Origin: Nocardioides sp. | GTDB taxonomy: Bacteria; Actinomycetota; Actinomycetes; Propionibacteriales; Nocardioidaceae | DNA length: 64,000 nt | Assembly (NCBI RefSeq): GCF_029937575.1 | Contig: NZ_JAPYPS010000007.1 | Coordinates: 55,481 to 119,480 of the forward strand | Direction: 5' to 3' | Shown here: in pieces, positions 40,964 through 51,573 of the stretch | How positions within the stretch are numbered: the first letter of the stretch is position 1 | Layout of the letters: each line of letters opens with the position of its first letter | Notes under the pieces: generated by a model | Told to the model about the DNA's origin: nothing | The model's database searches: none | Seen by the model: only the letters and a program-made list of their open reading frames with translations | Position numbers and translations under genes: made by a program

Positions 40964-41101
40964 ATGTACGACCTGTATCCCGACTGGGGCCCCGCGAAGC
41001 ACCGCGCCGAGGAGGCTCGGATGGGCGCCACCAACAACCCCGCCCTGCAGGCGGCCCTCGACCTGCGAGACAACGGCGGCCAGCGCCCCGACGACAACTA
41101 A
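40964..41101 (+). CDS. Small protein, 45 aa ([45 protein letters not shown])
   Basis: ATG preceded by GAAGGAGAGCGAC (good RBS), stop TAA 27 nt before leuB ATG; below the length cutoff of the ORF track. Confidence 0.65.
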   Translation: MYDLYPDWGPAKHRAEEARMGATNNPALQAALDLRDNGGQRPDDN

Positions 41102-41127
41102 CGTTTCCCCACGTGAACCAGACCGCC

Positions 41128-42222
41128 ATGAGCACTTCGACCACTCCCACCACGGACTCGTCCGACCAGACGAGCACCGTCCGCCTCGCCGTCATCCCCG
41201 GCGACGGAATCGGTCAGGAGGTGACCGCCGAGGCCCTCAAGGTGCTCGAGGTCGTGGCCCCCGACGGAGTGACGTTCGAGCAGACTCGCTACGACCTCGG
41301 TGCCGAGCGCTACCTCGCGACCGGCGAGGTGCTGCCCGACTCGGTGCTCGCCGAGATCCGGGACCACGACGCGATCCTGCTCGGTGCCGTCGGCGGCAAG
41401 CCCAACGACCCGAACCTACCTCCGGGGATCCTGGAGCGCGGCCTGCTGCTGCGCCTGCGGTTCGAGCTCGACCACTACGTCAACCTCCGCCCCTCGCGGA
41501 TCTTCCCGGGCGTCGCCTCACCCTTGGCGAACCCCGGTGAGGTCGACTTCGTCGTCGTCCGTGAGGGCACCGAAGGCCCCTACACGGGCAACGGTGGAGC
41601 GCTGCGGGTCGGCACCCCTCACGAGGTCGCCACCGAGGTCTCGGTCAACACCGCCTTCGGCGTGGAGCGTGTCGTGCGCGACGCCTTCGCCCGTGCCCAG
41701 CGTCGCCCGCGCCAGCAGCTCACCCTGGTCCACAAGACCAACGTGCTGGTCAACGCCGGCTCGGTGTGGTGGCGGATCACCCAGGCCGTGGCGGAGGAGT
41801 TCCCCGAGGTCACCGTCGACTACATGCACATCGACGCGGCGATGATCCACATGACGGTCAACCCGTCGCGCTTCGACGTGATCGTCACCGACAACCTCTT
41901 CGGCGACATCATCACCGACCTCGCCGGCGCGATCAGCGGCGGCATCGGCCTGGCGGCCTCCGGCAACATCAACCCGGACCGGACCGCCCCGAGCATGTTC
42001 GAGCCGGTCCACGGCTCGGCGCCGGACATCGCCGGCCAGCTCAAGGCAGACCCGACGGCAGCGATCCTGTCGGTCTCCCTGCTCCTGGACCACCTCGGAC
42101 ACCCCGACGCGGCCGCGGCCGTCGAGGCAGCGGCCATCGCCGACCTCGCCGACCGTGATGCCTCCATCGCCCGCTCCACGCCGGAGATCGGCGACGCCAT
42201 CGCCGCGCGAGTAGGCGGCTGA
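41128..42222 (+). CDS. leuB: 3-isopropylmalate dehydrogenase
   Basis: [54 protein letters not shown]. Confidence 0.95.
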   Translation: MSTSTTPTTDSSDQTSTVRLAVIPGDGIGQEVTAEALKVLEVVAPDGVTFEQTRYDLGAERYLATGEVLPDSVLAEIRDHDAILLGAVGGKPNDPNLPPGILERGLLLRLRFELDHYVNLRPSRIFPGVASPLANPGEVDFVVVREGTEGPYTGNGGALRVGTPHEVATEVSVNTAFGVERVVRDAFARAQRRPRQQLTLVHKTNVLVNAGSVWWRITQAVAEEFPEVTVDYMHIDAAMIHMTVNPSRFDVIVTDNLFGDIITDLAGAISGGIGLAASGNINPDRTAPSMFEPVHGSAPDIAGQLKADPTAAILSVSLLLDHLGHPDAAAAVEAAAIADLADRDASIARSTPEIGDAIAARVGG

Positions 42223-42242
42223 CCGCCCGCACCCCTCACTCA

Positions 42243-42288
42243 CGACGGCCGGGCCACGCAACAGCGTGACCCGGCCGTCGCCTCTTTT
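42243..42288 (+). terminator. Intrinsic terminator after leuB
   Basis: CGACGGCCGGGCCACGC-AACA-GCGTGACCCGGCCGTCG then CCTCTTTT. Confidence 0.85.
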
Positions 42289-42316
42289 AGTAGGAAGTCC
42301 CACTAACGTGACCCTC

Positions 42317-43393
42317 ATGCAGATCAGCACCACGCTCACCACGACGCCCACCTCCGACGAGCGGCTGGCCGAGATCCTGGCCAACCCCGGCTTCGGAACC
42401 CACTTCACCGACCACATGTTCACGGTCGAGTGGACCCCGGACGAGGGTTGGCACGACGCTCGCATCGAGCCCTACGGGCCGCTCACGCTGGATCCGGCGA
42501 CGGCGGTGCTGCACTACGCGCAGGAGACCTTCGAGGGGATGAAGGCCTACCGGCACCCCGACGGCTCGGTGTGGTCGTTCCGTCCCGAGCAGAACGGCGC
42601 CCGGATGCTCCGCTCCAGCCACCGCCTCGCCCTGCCGGAGCTGCCGGTCGAGGACTTCGTCCAGGCCGTCGACGCGCTCGTCGAGGTCGACCGACGCTGG
42701 GTGCCGGACGCGACCACGGGGGAGAAGAGCCTCTACCTGCGCCCGTTCATGATCGCGACCGAGGCGTTCCTCGGCGTACGACCCAGCCAGCACGTGACGT
42801 TCATGGTGATCGCCAGCCCGGCCGGCGCCTACTTCAAGGGCGGCGTGAAGCCGGTCAGCCTGTGGCTCACCGAGGAGTACACCCGTGCCGGTCGCGGCGG
42901 CATGGGTGCGGCGAAGACCGGCGGCAACTACGCCAGCTCGCTGGTCGCCCAGCAGGAGGCGACGTCGCACGGCTGCGACCAGGTCGTCTTCCTCGACGCC
43001 CAGGAGGGCCGCTACATCGAGGAGCTCGGTGGGATGAACCTCTTCTTCGTCCATGCCGACGGCCACATCGTCACCCCGGGCACCGGCACGATCCTGGAGG
43101 GCATCACCCGCGCCAGCATCCTCGAGCTGGCGCAGAAGATGGGCCACCGGGTCGAGGAGCGACGCTTCTCCATCGACGAGTGGCGCGAGGGCGTCGCGAG
43201 CGGCGAGATCACCGAGATCTTCGCCTGCGGGACGGCTGCGGTCATCACACCCGTGGGCGAGCTGCGCTGGGACGGCGGATCGGTGCCGAGCGTGCCGGCC
43301 GGTGACGTCGCGGAGCGGATCCGCGCCCAGCTGGTCGACCTCCAGTTCGGTCGCGCCGAGGACGGGTTCGACTGGATGCACCGCATCGTCTGA
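42317..43393 (+). CDS. ilvE: Branched-chain amino acid aminotransferase
   Basis: VLHYAQETFEGMKAYRHPDGSVWSFRPEQNGARM; AAKTGGNYASSLVAQQEA; ELGGMNLFFV. Confidence 0.95.
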   Translation: MQISTTLTTTPTSDERLAEILANPGFGTHFTDHMFTVEWTPDEGWHDARIEPYGPLTLDPATAVLHYAQETFEGMKAYRHPDGSVWSFRPEQNGARMLRSSHRLALPELPVEDFVQAVDALVEVDRRWVPDATTGEKSLYLRPFMIATEAFLGVRPSQHVTFMVIASPAGAYFKGGVKPVSLWLTEEYTRAGRGGMGAAKTGGNYASSLVAQQEATSHGCDQVVFLDAQEGRYIEELGGMNLFFVHADGHIVTPGTGTILEGITRASILELAQKMGHRVEERRFSIDEWREGVASGEITEIFACGTAAVITPVGELRWDGGSVPSVPAGDVAERIRAQLVDLQFGRAEDGFDWMHRIV

Positions 43394-43424
43394 CCCCCAC
43401 GACGACGCCGGCGTGCGTTACGAC

Positions 43425-43443
43425 GCAGGTGAGGCTAACCTCA
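43425..43443. promoter_or_regulatory. IdeR/DtxR-like iron box upstream of the FecCD operon
   Basis: GCAGGTGAGGCTAACCTCA, about 15/19 to TTAGGTTAGGCTAACCTAA by eye. Confidence 0.65.
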
Positions 43444-43444
43444 G

Positions 43445-44515
43445 TTGGTGTCCTCGACCCTGCGCACCCGCGCCACCCGCGCGACCGGAGCGTCCGGCCC
43501 GGCCCCGGTCGGTGGGGCGACGAGCCGCGGGGCGCTGGTGGTGCTGGCGTTGCTCGTGCTCCTGGCGCTCGCCCTGACGGCGAGCCTGGTGTGGGGCGCT
43601 CGCGACGTGTCGCTCGCCCAGGTCTGGGCCGCGCTGGTCGACCCCGTCGCCGGTGACAACGACCACCTCGTGGTCCGTGACCTGCGCGTGCCGCGCACCC
43701 TCGTCGGTCTCGTGGGCGGTGCGGCACTGGGAGTCGCGGGGGCGCTGATGCAGGGGGTGACCCGCAACCCGATCGCGGATCCCGGGCTGCTCGGCATCAA
43801 CTCGGGCGCCTCGCTGGCTGTCTTGGTCGCCATCTCCGGGCTCGGGGTCACCTCGGTCACCGGCTACCTGTGGTTCGCCTTCGCCGGCGCGGCGATCGCC
43901 GCCGTCGTCGTGTACGGCGCCGCCGCGCTGGGCTGGGAGGGCGTCACGCCGGTCAAGCTCGCCCTCGTGGGCGCCGCCTTCACCGCCACCGCGACGTCGC
44001 TGATCACCGTCGTGCTGCTCTCCGACACCCAGGCGCTCGACGACTACCGCTTCTGGCAGGTGGGGTCGCTGGCCAACCGGCCCCTCGACGTGCTCACGAC
44101 CGTGCTCCCCTTCGTGGTGGTCGGCCTGGTGCTGGCCCTGGCCGCGGGCCGGGTGCTCAACGCCCTCGCACTCGGGGACGACGTCGCCCGGGGGCTGGGC
44201 CAGGACGTCACCCGCGGTCGGCTGCTGGTGGTGCTCGCGGTGGTGCTGCTGTGCGGATCGGCCGTCTCCATGGTGGGACCCATCGCCTTCGTCGGCCTCG
44301 CCGTCCCGCACCTGGCGCGCGTGCTGATCGGGCTCGACTACCGATGGATCGTGGTGGTCTCGGCGCTGCTCGGGCCGGTGCTGCTGCTGGCCGCAGACGT
44401 CGTCGGCCGTCTCGTCGTACGCCCCGGTGAGCTCGAGGCCGGACTGATCGTCGCGGTCGTCGGGGCCCCGGTGCTGCTGCTGATCGTGCGCCGCTCGCGG
44501 GCGGTGGCGGCATGA
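43445..44515 (+). CDS. FecCD-family siderophore ABC transporter permease
   Basis: RDLRVPRTLVGLVGGAALGVAGALMQGVTRNPIADPGLLGINSGASLAV. Confidence 0.93.
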   Translation: MVSSTLRTRATRATGASGPAPVGGATSRGALVVLALLVLLALALTASLVWGARDVSLAQVWAALVDPVAGDNDHLVVRDLRVPRTLVGLVGGAALGVAGALMQGVTRNPIADPGLLGINSGASLAVLVAISGLGVTSVTGYLWFAFAGAAIAAVVVYGAAALGWEGVTPVKLALVGAAFTATATSLITVVLLSDTQALDDYRFWQVGSLANRPLDVLTTVLPFVVVGLVLALAAGRVLNALALGDDVARGLGQDVTRGRLLVVLAVVLLCGSAVSMVGPIAFVGLAVPHLARVLIGLDYRWIVVVSALLGPVLLLAADVVGRLVVRPGELEAGLIVAVVGAPVLLLIVRRSRAVAA

Positions 44516-45586
44516 CCCCGCAGGTGCTGGCCGACGGTCTCCCGACCCTGACCCCGGCGCGCCACGAGGCCGCCGCGACCGGCCTGCGTCGCTCGCGCAG
44601 GCGCCGGCGTGCCCGACGTGCGAGCGTCCTGACGGTGCTGGTCGTGCTCGCCGGCGCGCTGTCGGTGAGTGCGCTGATGATGGGCCAGTTCCCGCTCACC
44701 GCCGGCCAGGTGCTCGGTGCGCTCATGGGTGCCGACGAGGGCTCGGCTCGGTTCATCGTCGTCGAGCTCCGACTGCCGCGGCTGCTGCTGGGCATCCTCG
44801 TCGGTGTCGCCTTCGGGCTCGCCGGGGCGCTGTTCCAGTCGGTGCTGAGCAACCCGTTGGCCAGCCCCGACATCATCGGCATCTCGCAGGGCGCGAGCGC
44901 CGGTGCCGTCGCGGCACTGCTCCTGGGTGGCCTCAGTGGCGCAGCGGTCTCGGGAGCCGCGCTCGCCGGCGGATCGCTGGTCGGGGTGCTGCTGTACGCC
45001 GTGGCCTGGCGCGGTGGCATGACCGGTCACCGCTTCGTGCTCTCCGGCATCGGGGTGGCCTACGTGTGCGCTGCGGTGGTGGGCTACCTGCTGACCCGCA
45101 GCGAGGTCCAGCAGGCCCAGGTCGCGCTGCGGTGGATGGCAGGCAGCCTGGCTCAGGCCGAGTGGTCGCTGGTGCAGGTTCTTGCTCTCGCGTTGGCCGT
45201 GCTGGTGCCGCTGGTCGCCCTCGTCGCGCGCCGTCTCGACCTGCTCCTGCTCGGCGACGACCAGGCCGGCAGCCTCGGGCTGCGCCCCGAGCTCGTGCGC
45301 GCCGGCGTCGTCGCCCTGGGTGTGGCCCTGGCGTGCGCGGCGACCGCCGCCGCGGGGCCGGTCGCGTTCGTGGCGTTCGTGGCCGCCCCGGTGGCGCGCC
45401 GGCTCCTGGCCGACGGGACCCTGGCGCTGGCCGAGGCGGCCCTCGTGGGCGTGGTGCTCGTGGTGGGCGCCGACCTGTTCGCCCAGCACCTACTGCCTGC
45501 AGACCTCTCGGTGCCCGTCGGTGTCGTGACCGGAGCGATCGGCGGGCCCTACCTGATCTGGCTGATGGCCACCGGAGGCACGCGCC

Positions 45587-45594
<8 letters not shown>
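44512..45594 (+). CDS. FecCD-family siderophore ABC transporter permease
   Basis: VELRLPRLLLGILVGVAFGLAGALFQSVLSNPLASPDIIGISQGASAGAV. Confidence 0.93.
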
Positions 45595-46456
<862 letters not shown>

Positions 46457-46496
46457 CCTAATAACCGATCGGCTCGACCGGTCCGTACTGTGAGGA

Positions 46497-47564
46497 GTGG
46501 ACGTGTCGTCCCTTCGCCGAAGGACCTCCCGGTCCCGCCAGACCCGCCTGTCCAGCCTGGCTCTCCCGCTCGCGATGAGTGTGCTCGCCCTGTCCTTGGC
46601 CGCCTGCGGCAGCGAGGACAGCACCGAGGACTCCCAGACCGACGACACCACCAGCTCTGAGTCGGAGTTCGAGCCGGTGAGCGTCGAGCACACCTTCGGC
46701 AGCACCGACATCTCCGAGCAGCCCGAGCGGGTCGTCACGTGGGGCTGGGGCACGCCCGACGCCGTGCTCGCCCTCGGCGTGGTCCCGGTGGCCATGGAGA
46801 AGCTCGTCTACGGCGCCTCCGAGGAGGGCTTCATGCCCTGGCAGGAGCAGGCCTTCGAGGAGCTGGGCGCCGAGCAGCCCACGACGCTCACCCCCGGCGA
46901 GGCGCCGCCCTTCGAGGAGATCGCCGCCGCGGCTCCCGACGTCATCCTGGCCAACTACTCCGGCATCACCGAGGCCGACTACGACCGGCTCACCCAGATC
47001 GCCCCGACCGTCGCGTATCCCGACGAGCCGTGGTCGACCCCGTGGCGTGACGTCATCACGACCGTGGGTGACGTGCTGGGGCAGGGCGAGGAAGCCGATC
47101 AGCTGCTCGCCGACATCGACGGCGAGGTGGCCGCCGCCGCCGAGGCGCACCCCGAGTTCGACGGCACCACGATCGCTGCGGTCGCCATCGACCCCGGTGC
47201 CTTCTACGTCTACAGCGCCGCGGACCCGCGGGTGCAGTTCCTCGAGGACCTCGGCTTCACCGTGGCCCCCAGCGTCGACGAGCTCGACACCGGGGAGAGC
47301 ACCTTCTTCTACACGCTCAGCACCGAGAACGTCGACCAGCTGACCTCTGACGTGCTGCTCTCCTACGCCGCCACCCAGGACCGCGCCGACGAGATCGCCG
47401 CGGACCCGACGTACCAGGTGATGGAGCAGTTCCAGGACGACCGGGTGGCCACGGTCTCCGGTGAGGACATCGTCTCCTCGGTCTCGCCGCCGACCGCGCT
47501 GTCGCTCTCGTACAGCCTCGACACCTTCGTGGAGGCGCTGGCCGGCGCCGTCTCCGCCGAGTAG
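46497..47564 (+). CDS. Iron-siderophore ABC transporter substrate-binding lipoprotein
   Basis: Lipobox SLAACGSED; EHTFGSTDISEQPERVVTWGWGTPDAVLALGVVPVAM. Confidence 0.92.
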   Translation: MDVSSLRRRTSRSRQTRLSSLALPLAMSVLALSLAACGSEDSTEDSQTDDTTSSESEFEPVSVEHTFGSTDISEQPERVVTWGWGTPDAVLALGVVPVAMEKLVYGASEEGFMPWQEQAFEELGAEQPTTLTPGEAPPFEEIAAAAPDVILANYSGITEADYDRLTQIAPTVAYPDEPWSTPWRDVITTVGDVLGQGEEADQLLADIDGEVAAAAEAHPEFDGTTIAAVAIDPGAFYVYSAADPRVQFLEDLGFTVAPSVDELDTGESTFFYTLSTENVDQLTSDVLLSYAATQDRADEIAADPTYQVMEQFQDDRVATVSGEDIVSSVSPPTALSLSYSLDTFVEALAGAVSAE

Positions 47565-47589
47565 GGCGCGCGGTCGGTAGCCTCGTGGG

Positions 47590-49323
47590 GTGAGCACCAC
47601 GCCGAGCAGCGACGCCCTCGTCACCGTGGGCGGTTACACGCTGCTGGCCAAGATCGGCGAGGGCGGGATGGGCGTGGTGCACCTCGCGCGGCGGCCCGGC
47701 GGTGACCGGGTGGCGCTGAAGGTGCTGCGCCCCCACATCGTCGGCGACGACGAGGCGCGCAGCCGGCTGGCCCGCGAGGTGAGCTCGCTGTCGCGGATCC
47801 GGAGCCGCTGGGTGGCCGAGATCGTCGACGCCGACCCCTGGGCGCCGGTGCCGTACGTCGCCACCCGCTACGTCCCCGGGCTGTCGCTGCACGACCACGT
47901 CGCCCACGAGGGCGTGATCGAGGGCAGCGACCTGCTGTGGTTCGCCGCCTGCCTCGCCGAGGGACTCTCGTCGGTGCACGGCGTCGGCGTCCTGCACCGC
48001 GACGTCAAGCCGTCCAACGTGCTGATGGAGGGCCGCACCCCGATCCTGATCGACTTCGGCCTGGCGCGCGTCGCCGACGACCCGCGCCTCACCCACACCG
48101 GGTGGTTGCTCGGCACCCCCGGCTACCTGGCCCCCGAGATCCTCTACGGCGAGGACGCCACGGCTGCCTCCGACGTGCACTCGTGGGCGGCCACCGTCGC
48201 GTTCGCGGCCACCGGGCGCTCGCCGTTCGGCCGGGGTCCGTCGATGGCGATCATGGATCGCGTGCGCCGCGGCCAGCACGACCTCTCCGGGTTGACGGGG
48301 ACTCTGCACGGGGTCGTCGTCGCCGCGCTGGACCCCGAGCCGCACCGCCGCCCGAGCCTCGAGTCGATCCTGGCCTGGCTCCGCCCCCAGACCACCCGGC
48401 CCTCGCCGGTCCTCGCCCCGGCTCCCGTGCCCGGACCGGGTCCGTCCGCCCGGGACGACGAGCCGGACCCGTTCGCGGCGACGATGGCGCTGTTCGCCCC
48501 GTCGTACGACGACGGGCCCGGCAGTGCGCCGGCGGCACCCACCCTCGTCGAGCCCCGGGCGCCCGGCGGCACCCGGCTGATGCCGACCGAGGCGCGGCCG
48601 TGGCCGGCCCCGTCACCGGCCCCATCACCGGCCCCGTCACCGGCCCCGTCACCTGAGTCCGCCGCTCCGACCCTCGCCCCGTGGCCGGGCGCGGCGCCGT
48701 ACCCGCCGCCGGGTGTCGACGGCGCCGGCCGGGAGGTCGCGTGGGAGGTGCCGGCAGAGCGGGTCGCGCTGGGCGAGCGCCTGCGCCGCCTCGTCATGGT
48801 GCTGGCGGGCGCGAGTGCGGTCGGTGCGGCGTGCGCCGCCGTACCCTGGCTCGCCGTCGCGGTCCTGGTGATCGCCGTCTGGCTGCTGCGCTCGGGTTCC
48901 CTGGCCGCCAGCGGTGTCGAGGCGCGCCGTCAGACCCGCGGCCGCAAGTGGTACGACGGGGTCCAGCTGCTCCTGCACACCCCCTGGCACCTCGTGCAGT
49001 CCATCGGCGGGACCGTGCTGCTCGTGCTCTGGAGCGCCGGGCTCGCGGCGGCCGTCGGCCTGGTCTGCTACGCCGTCAACGCCCCCCTGGCCTGGTCGCT
49101 CTTCGGCAGCGGCGTCGTCCTCGCGCTCTCGCTGTGGTGGGGGCCGGGTGGACGTCGCGTCCGCTCCCCGCTCGGGCGAGTCGTCACGCCGGCGAGCCGC
49201 ACGGTCGGGTGGTGGCTGATCGCGGTCACGGTGCTGCTGCTCGCGGCCGGTGGCGCCGGTGGTTGGGTGGCCGCCAACGACGTGTCCTGGACGCCGGGCA
49301 CCGGCGTGCCGTTCGAGCGCTGA
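47590..49323 (+). CDS. Serine/threonine protein kinase with Pro-rich linker and C-terminal TM region
   Basis: LLAKIGEGGMGVVHLARRPGGDRVALKVL; VLHRDVKPSNVLMEGRTPILIDFGLAR; PAPSPAPSPAPS repeat; C-terminal hydrophobic segments. Confidence 0.93.
   Translation: MSTTPSSDALVTVGGYTLLAKIGEGGMGVVHLARRPGGDRVALKVLRPHIVGDDEARSRLAREVSSLSRIRSRWVAEIVDADPWAPVPYVATRYVPGLSLHDHVAHEGVIEGSDLLWFAACLAEGLSSVHGVGVLHRDVKPSNVLMEGRTPILIDFGLARVADDPRLTHTGWLLGTPGYLAPEILYGEDATAASDVHSWAATVAFAATGRSPFGRGPSMAIMDRVRRGQHDLSGLTGTLHGVVVAALDPEPHRRPSLESILAWLRPQTTRPSPVLAPAPVPGPGPSARDDEPDPFAATMALFAPSYDDGPGSAPAAPTLVEPRAPGGTRLMPTEARPWPAPSPAPSPAPSPAPSPESAAPTLAPWPGAAPYPPPGVDGAGREVAWEVPAERVALGERLRRLVMVLAGASAVGAACAAVPWLAVAVLVIAVWLLRSGSLAASGVEARRQTRGRKWYDGVQLLLHTPWHLVQSIGGTVLLVLWSAGLAAAVGLVCYAVNAPLAWSLFGSGVVLALSLWWGPGGRRVRSPLGRVVTPASRTVGWWLIAVTVLLLAAGGAGGWVAANDVSWTPGTGVPFER
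48604..48655 (+). repeat. 12-bp in-frame tandem repeat (CCGGCCCCGTCA), about 4 copies, encoding PAPS
   Basis: ccggccccgtcaccggccccatcaccggccccgtcaccggccccgtcacc. Confidence 0.85.
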
Positions 49324-49423
49324 GCGCTCACTCGTCGCGCGAGCGCGGCCCCGGACGGCATCCGCACGCGGCCGGATCGTGGGACGTGCGCCACACCGGG
49401 CGCAGGCATGGCACCATGGAGGC

Positions 49424-49453
49424 ATGCAGCACCGCGTCATCATCATTCGCTAG
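49424..49453 (+). CDS. Putative cimA leader peptide MQHRVIIIR
   Basis: ATG CAG CAC CGC GTC ATC ATC ATT CGC TAG preceded by GGAGGC; stop abuts the first attenuator hairpin. Confidence 0.8.
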   Translation: MQHRVIIIR

Positions 49454-49507
49454 CGCATCGAGCACCCGCTCGATGCGCCAACCTCTCGTCCGACGAGAGG
49501 TTTTTTT
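49453..49507 (+). promoter_or_regulatory. cimA attenuator: 10-bp stem hairpin followed by intrinsic terminator
   Basis: GCGCATCGAG-CACCCG-CTCGATGCGC, then ACCTCTCGT-CCG-ACGAGAGGT with T7. Confidence 0.9.
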
Positions 49508-49549
49508 GTTGCCCCAGACCTGCGAACCAGATCGAAGTGAGAGTCACTG

Positions 49550-51142
49550 ATGGACCTGCACGGCGCCTTCCACGTCTACGACACCACCCTGCGCGACGGC
49601 GCGCAGCAGGAGGGTCTCAACCTCTCGGTCGCCGACAAGCTGTCCATCGCGCGCCAGCTCGACGGCCTCGGGGTGGGCTACATCGAGGGCGGCTGGCCGG
49701 GCGCCAACCCGAAGGACACCGAGTTCTTCCGCCGGGCGAGCAGCGAGCTGGACCTGCGCCACGCCAAGCTCGCCGCCTTCGGCTCGACGCGCAAGGCCGG
49801 CGTACGCGCCGCCGACGACCCCCAGGTCGCGGCCCTGCGTGACAGCGGCGCCTCCGTGGTGACGCTGGTCGCCAAGTCGCACGACCGCCACGTCGAGCTC
49901 GCGTTGCGCACGACGCTCGAGGAGAACCTCGAGATGATCCGCGACACCGTCTCCCACCTGCGCGAGGAGGGGCAGCAGGTCTTCCTCGACGCCGAGCACT
50001 TCTTCGACGGCTACCGCCGCAACCGCGACTACGCACTCGAGGTCCTGCGCGCGGCGTACGGCGCCGGTGCCGAGGTGATCGCACTGTGCGACACCAACGG
50101 CGGGATGCTCCCCACGTGGGTCTCCGACGTGGTGCACGACGTCATCGAGACAACCGAGGTGCGCGTCGGCATCCACTGCCACAACGACACCGGCTGCGCG
50201 GTGGCCAACACGCTGGCCGCCGTCGACGCCGGGGCGACGCACGTCCAGGGCTGCATCAACGGGTACGGCGAGCGCACCGGCAACGCCGACCTGGTCACGG
50301 TCGTGGCCAACCTCCAGCTCAAGCTCGACCACCAGGTCCTGCCCGAGGGGCTGCTGAGCGAGTCGACCCGGATCGCGCACGCGGTCGCCGAGGTCACCAA
50401 CGTCCCGCCCGCCTCGCGCCAGCCCTACGTCGGCACCTCGGCGTTCGCGCACAAGGCCGGCCTGCACGCCAGCGCCATCAAGGTCGACCCCAACCTCTAC
50501 CAGCACATGGACCCGGTGGGCGTCGGCAACGACATGCGCCTGCTCGTCTCCGACATGGCCGGGCGGGCCTCGATCGAGCTGAAGGGCCGCGAGCTCGGCT
50601 TCGACCTGTCCGGGGACAAGCAGCTCGTCGCCCGGGTGACCGCCCGGGTGAAGGAGATGGAGCAGCGGGGCTACACGTTCGAGGCGGCCGACGCCTCCTT
50701 CGAGCTGCTCCTGGTCGAGGAGGTCGAGGGGCACCGCCCGTCGTACTTCGACGTGGAGTCCTGGCGCGTGATCACCGAGACGCTCACCCACCGCGCCGAG
50801 TCGGAGGAGGCCGTCTCCGAGGCGACCGTCAAGCTTCGCGCCGCAGGAGTGCGCTACGTCGTCACCGGCGAGGGCAACGGTCCGGTCAACGCGCTCGACT
50901 CCGCGCTGCGTTCCGCGATCGTGCAGGCCTACCCGGGCGTGGCGAAGTTCGAGCTGATCGACTACAAGGTGCGGATCCTCGACCAGGGCCACGGCACCGA
51001 CGCCATCACCCGCGTCCTGATCGAGACCACCGACGGAGCCTCGTCGTGGATCACCGTGGGCGTCGGCCACAACGTCATCGAGGCCTCGTGGGGAGCGCTG
51101 GTCGACGGCCTGACCTACGGGTTGCGGCGCCAGCAGCTGTGA
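49550..51142 (+). CDS. cimA: Citramalate synthase
   Basis: [97 protein letters not shown]. Confidence 0.93.
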   Translation: MDLHGAFHVYDTTLRDGAQQEGLNLSVADKLSIARQLDGLGVGYIEGGWPGANPKDTEFFRRASSELDLRHAKLAAFGSTRKAGVRAADDPQVAALRDSGASVVTLVAKSHDRHVELALRTTLEENLEMIRDTVSHLREEGQQVFLDAEHFFDGYRRNRDYALEVLRAAYGAGAEVIALCDTNGGMLPTWVSDVVHDVIETTEVRVGIHCHNDTGCAVANTLAAVDAGATHVQGCINGYGERTGNADLVTVVANLQLKLDHQVLPEGLLSESTRIAHAVAEVTNVPPASRQPYVGTSAFAHKAGLHASAIKVDPNLYQHMDPVGVGNDMRLLVSDMAGRASIELKGRELGFDLSGDKQLVARVTARVKEMEQRGYTFEAADASFELLLVEEVEGHRPSYFDVESWRVITETLTHRAESEEAVSEATVKLRAAGVRYVVTGEGNGPVNALDSALRSAIVQAYPGVAKFELIDYKVRILDQGHGTDAITRVLIETTDGASSWITVGVGHNVIEASWGALVDGLTYGLRRQQL

Positions 51143-51185
51143 ATGACGGACGAGCCCGGACTCGTCCTCGTGCCACGATGAGCGG

Positions 51186-51560
51186 ATGAGCTCTCCGCCG
51201 CCGGCGCCGCCGGCGCCGCCGGCGCCGCCGACGGCGGCGCGTCCGGCCCGACCTGCCGACATGACGGTGACGGTCGTGCTGATCGTCCTGCTCGGGCTCG
51301 GCGGGCTGCTGTCGTTGACCTTCGGGCTGTTCTTCCTGATGGCGGGCGCCAACTGCGCTGACAGCGCCTGCACCGACCGGGTCGGCCTGGCGGTCCTGCT
51401 CATCGAGCTGGCCCCGGTCGTGGCCTGGGCGCCCACGACCGCATGGGCCGTCGTGCGGATGGCGCGCCGCAAGGTCGCGTTCTGGGTGCCGCTCCTCGCC
51501 CTTCCCATCTACGTCGCCGTCGTCGCGGGCGGAGTGGCGGTCCTGGGCACCGTGATGTGA
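51186..51560 (+). CDS. Small membrane protein, Pro/Ala-rich N-terminus
   Basis: SSPPPAPPAPPAPPTAARPA followed by hydrophobic segments. Confidence 0.65.
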   Translation: MSSPPPAPPAPPAPPTAARPARPADMTVTVVLIVLLGLGGLLSLTFGLFFLMAGANCADSACTDRVGLAVLLIELAPVVAWAPTTAWAVVRMARRKVAFWVPLLALPIYVAVVAGGVAVLGTVM

Positions 51561-51573
51561 CTACCCTCGTGCC

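Noticed and set aside
48604-48655. Possible CRISPR-like repeat
   Set aside because: 12-bp in-frame tandem units without spacers inside a kinase ORF; no Cas genes in the window
51194-51236. GC-rich 9-bp tandem repeat (GCCGCCGGC) at the start of the small membrane protein
   Set aside because: Explained as a Pro/Ala-rich coding stretch; no further signal
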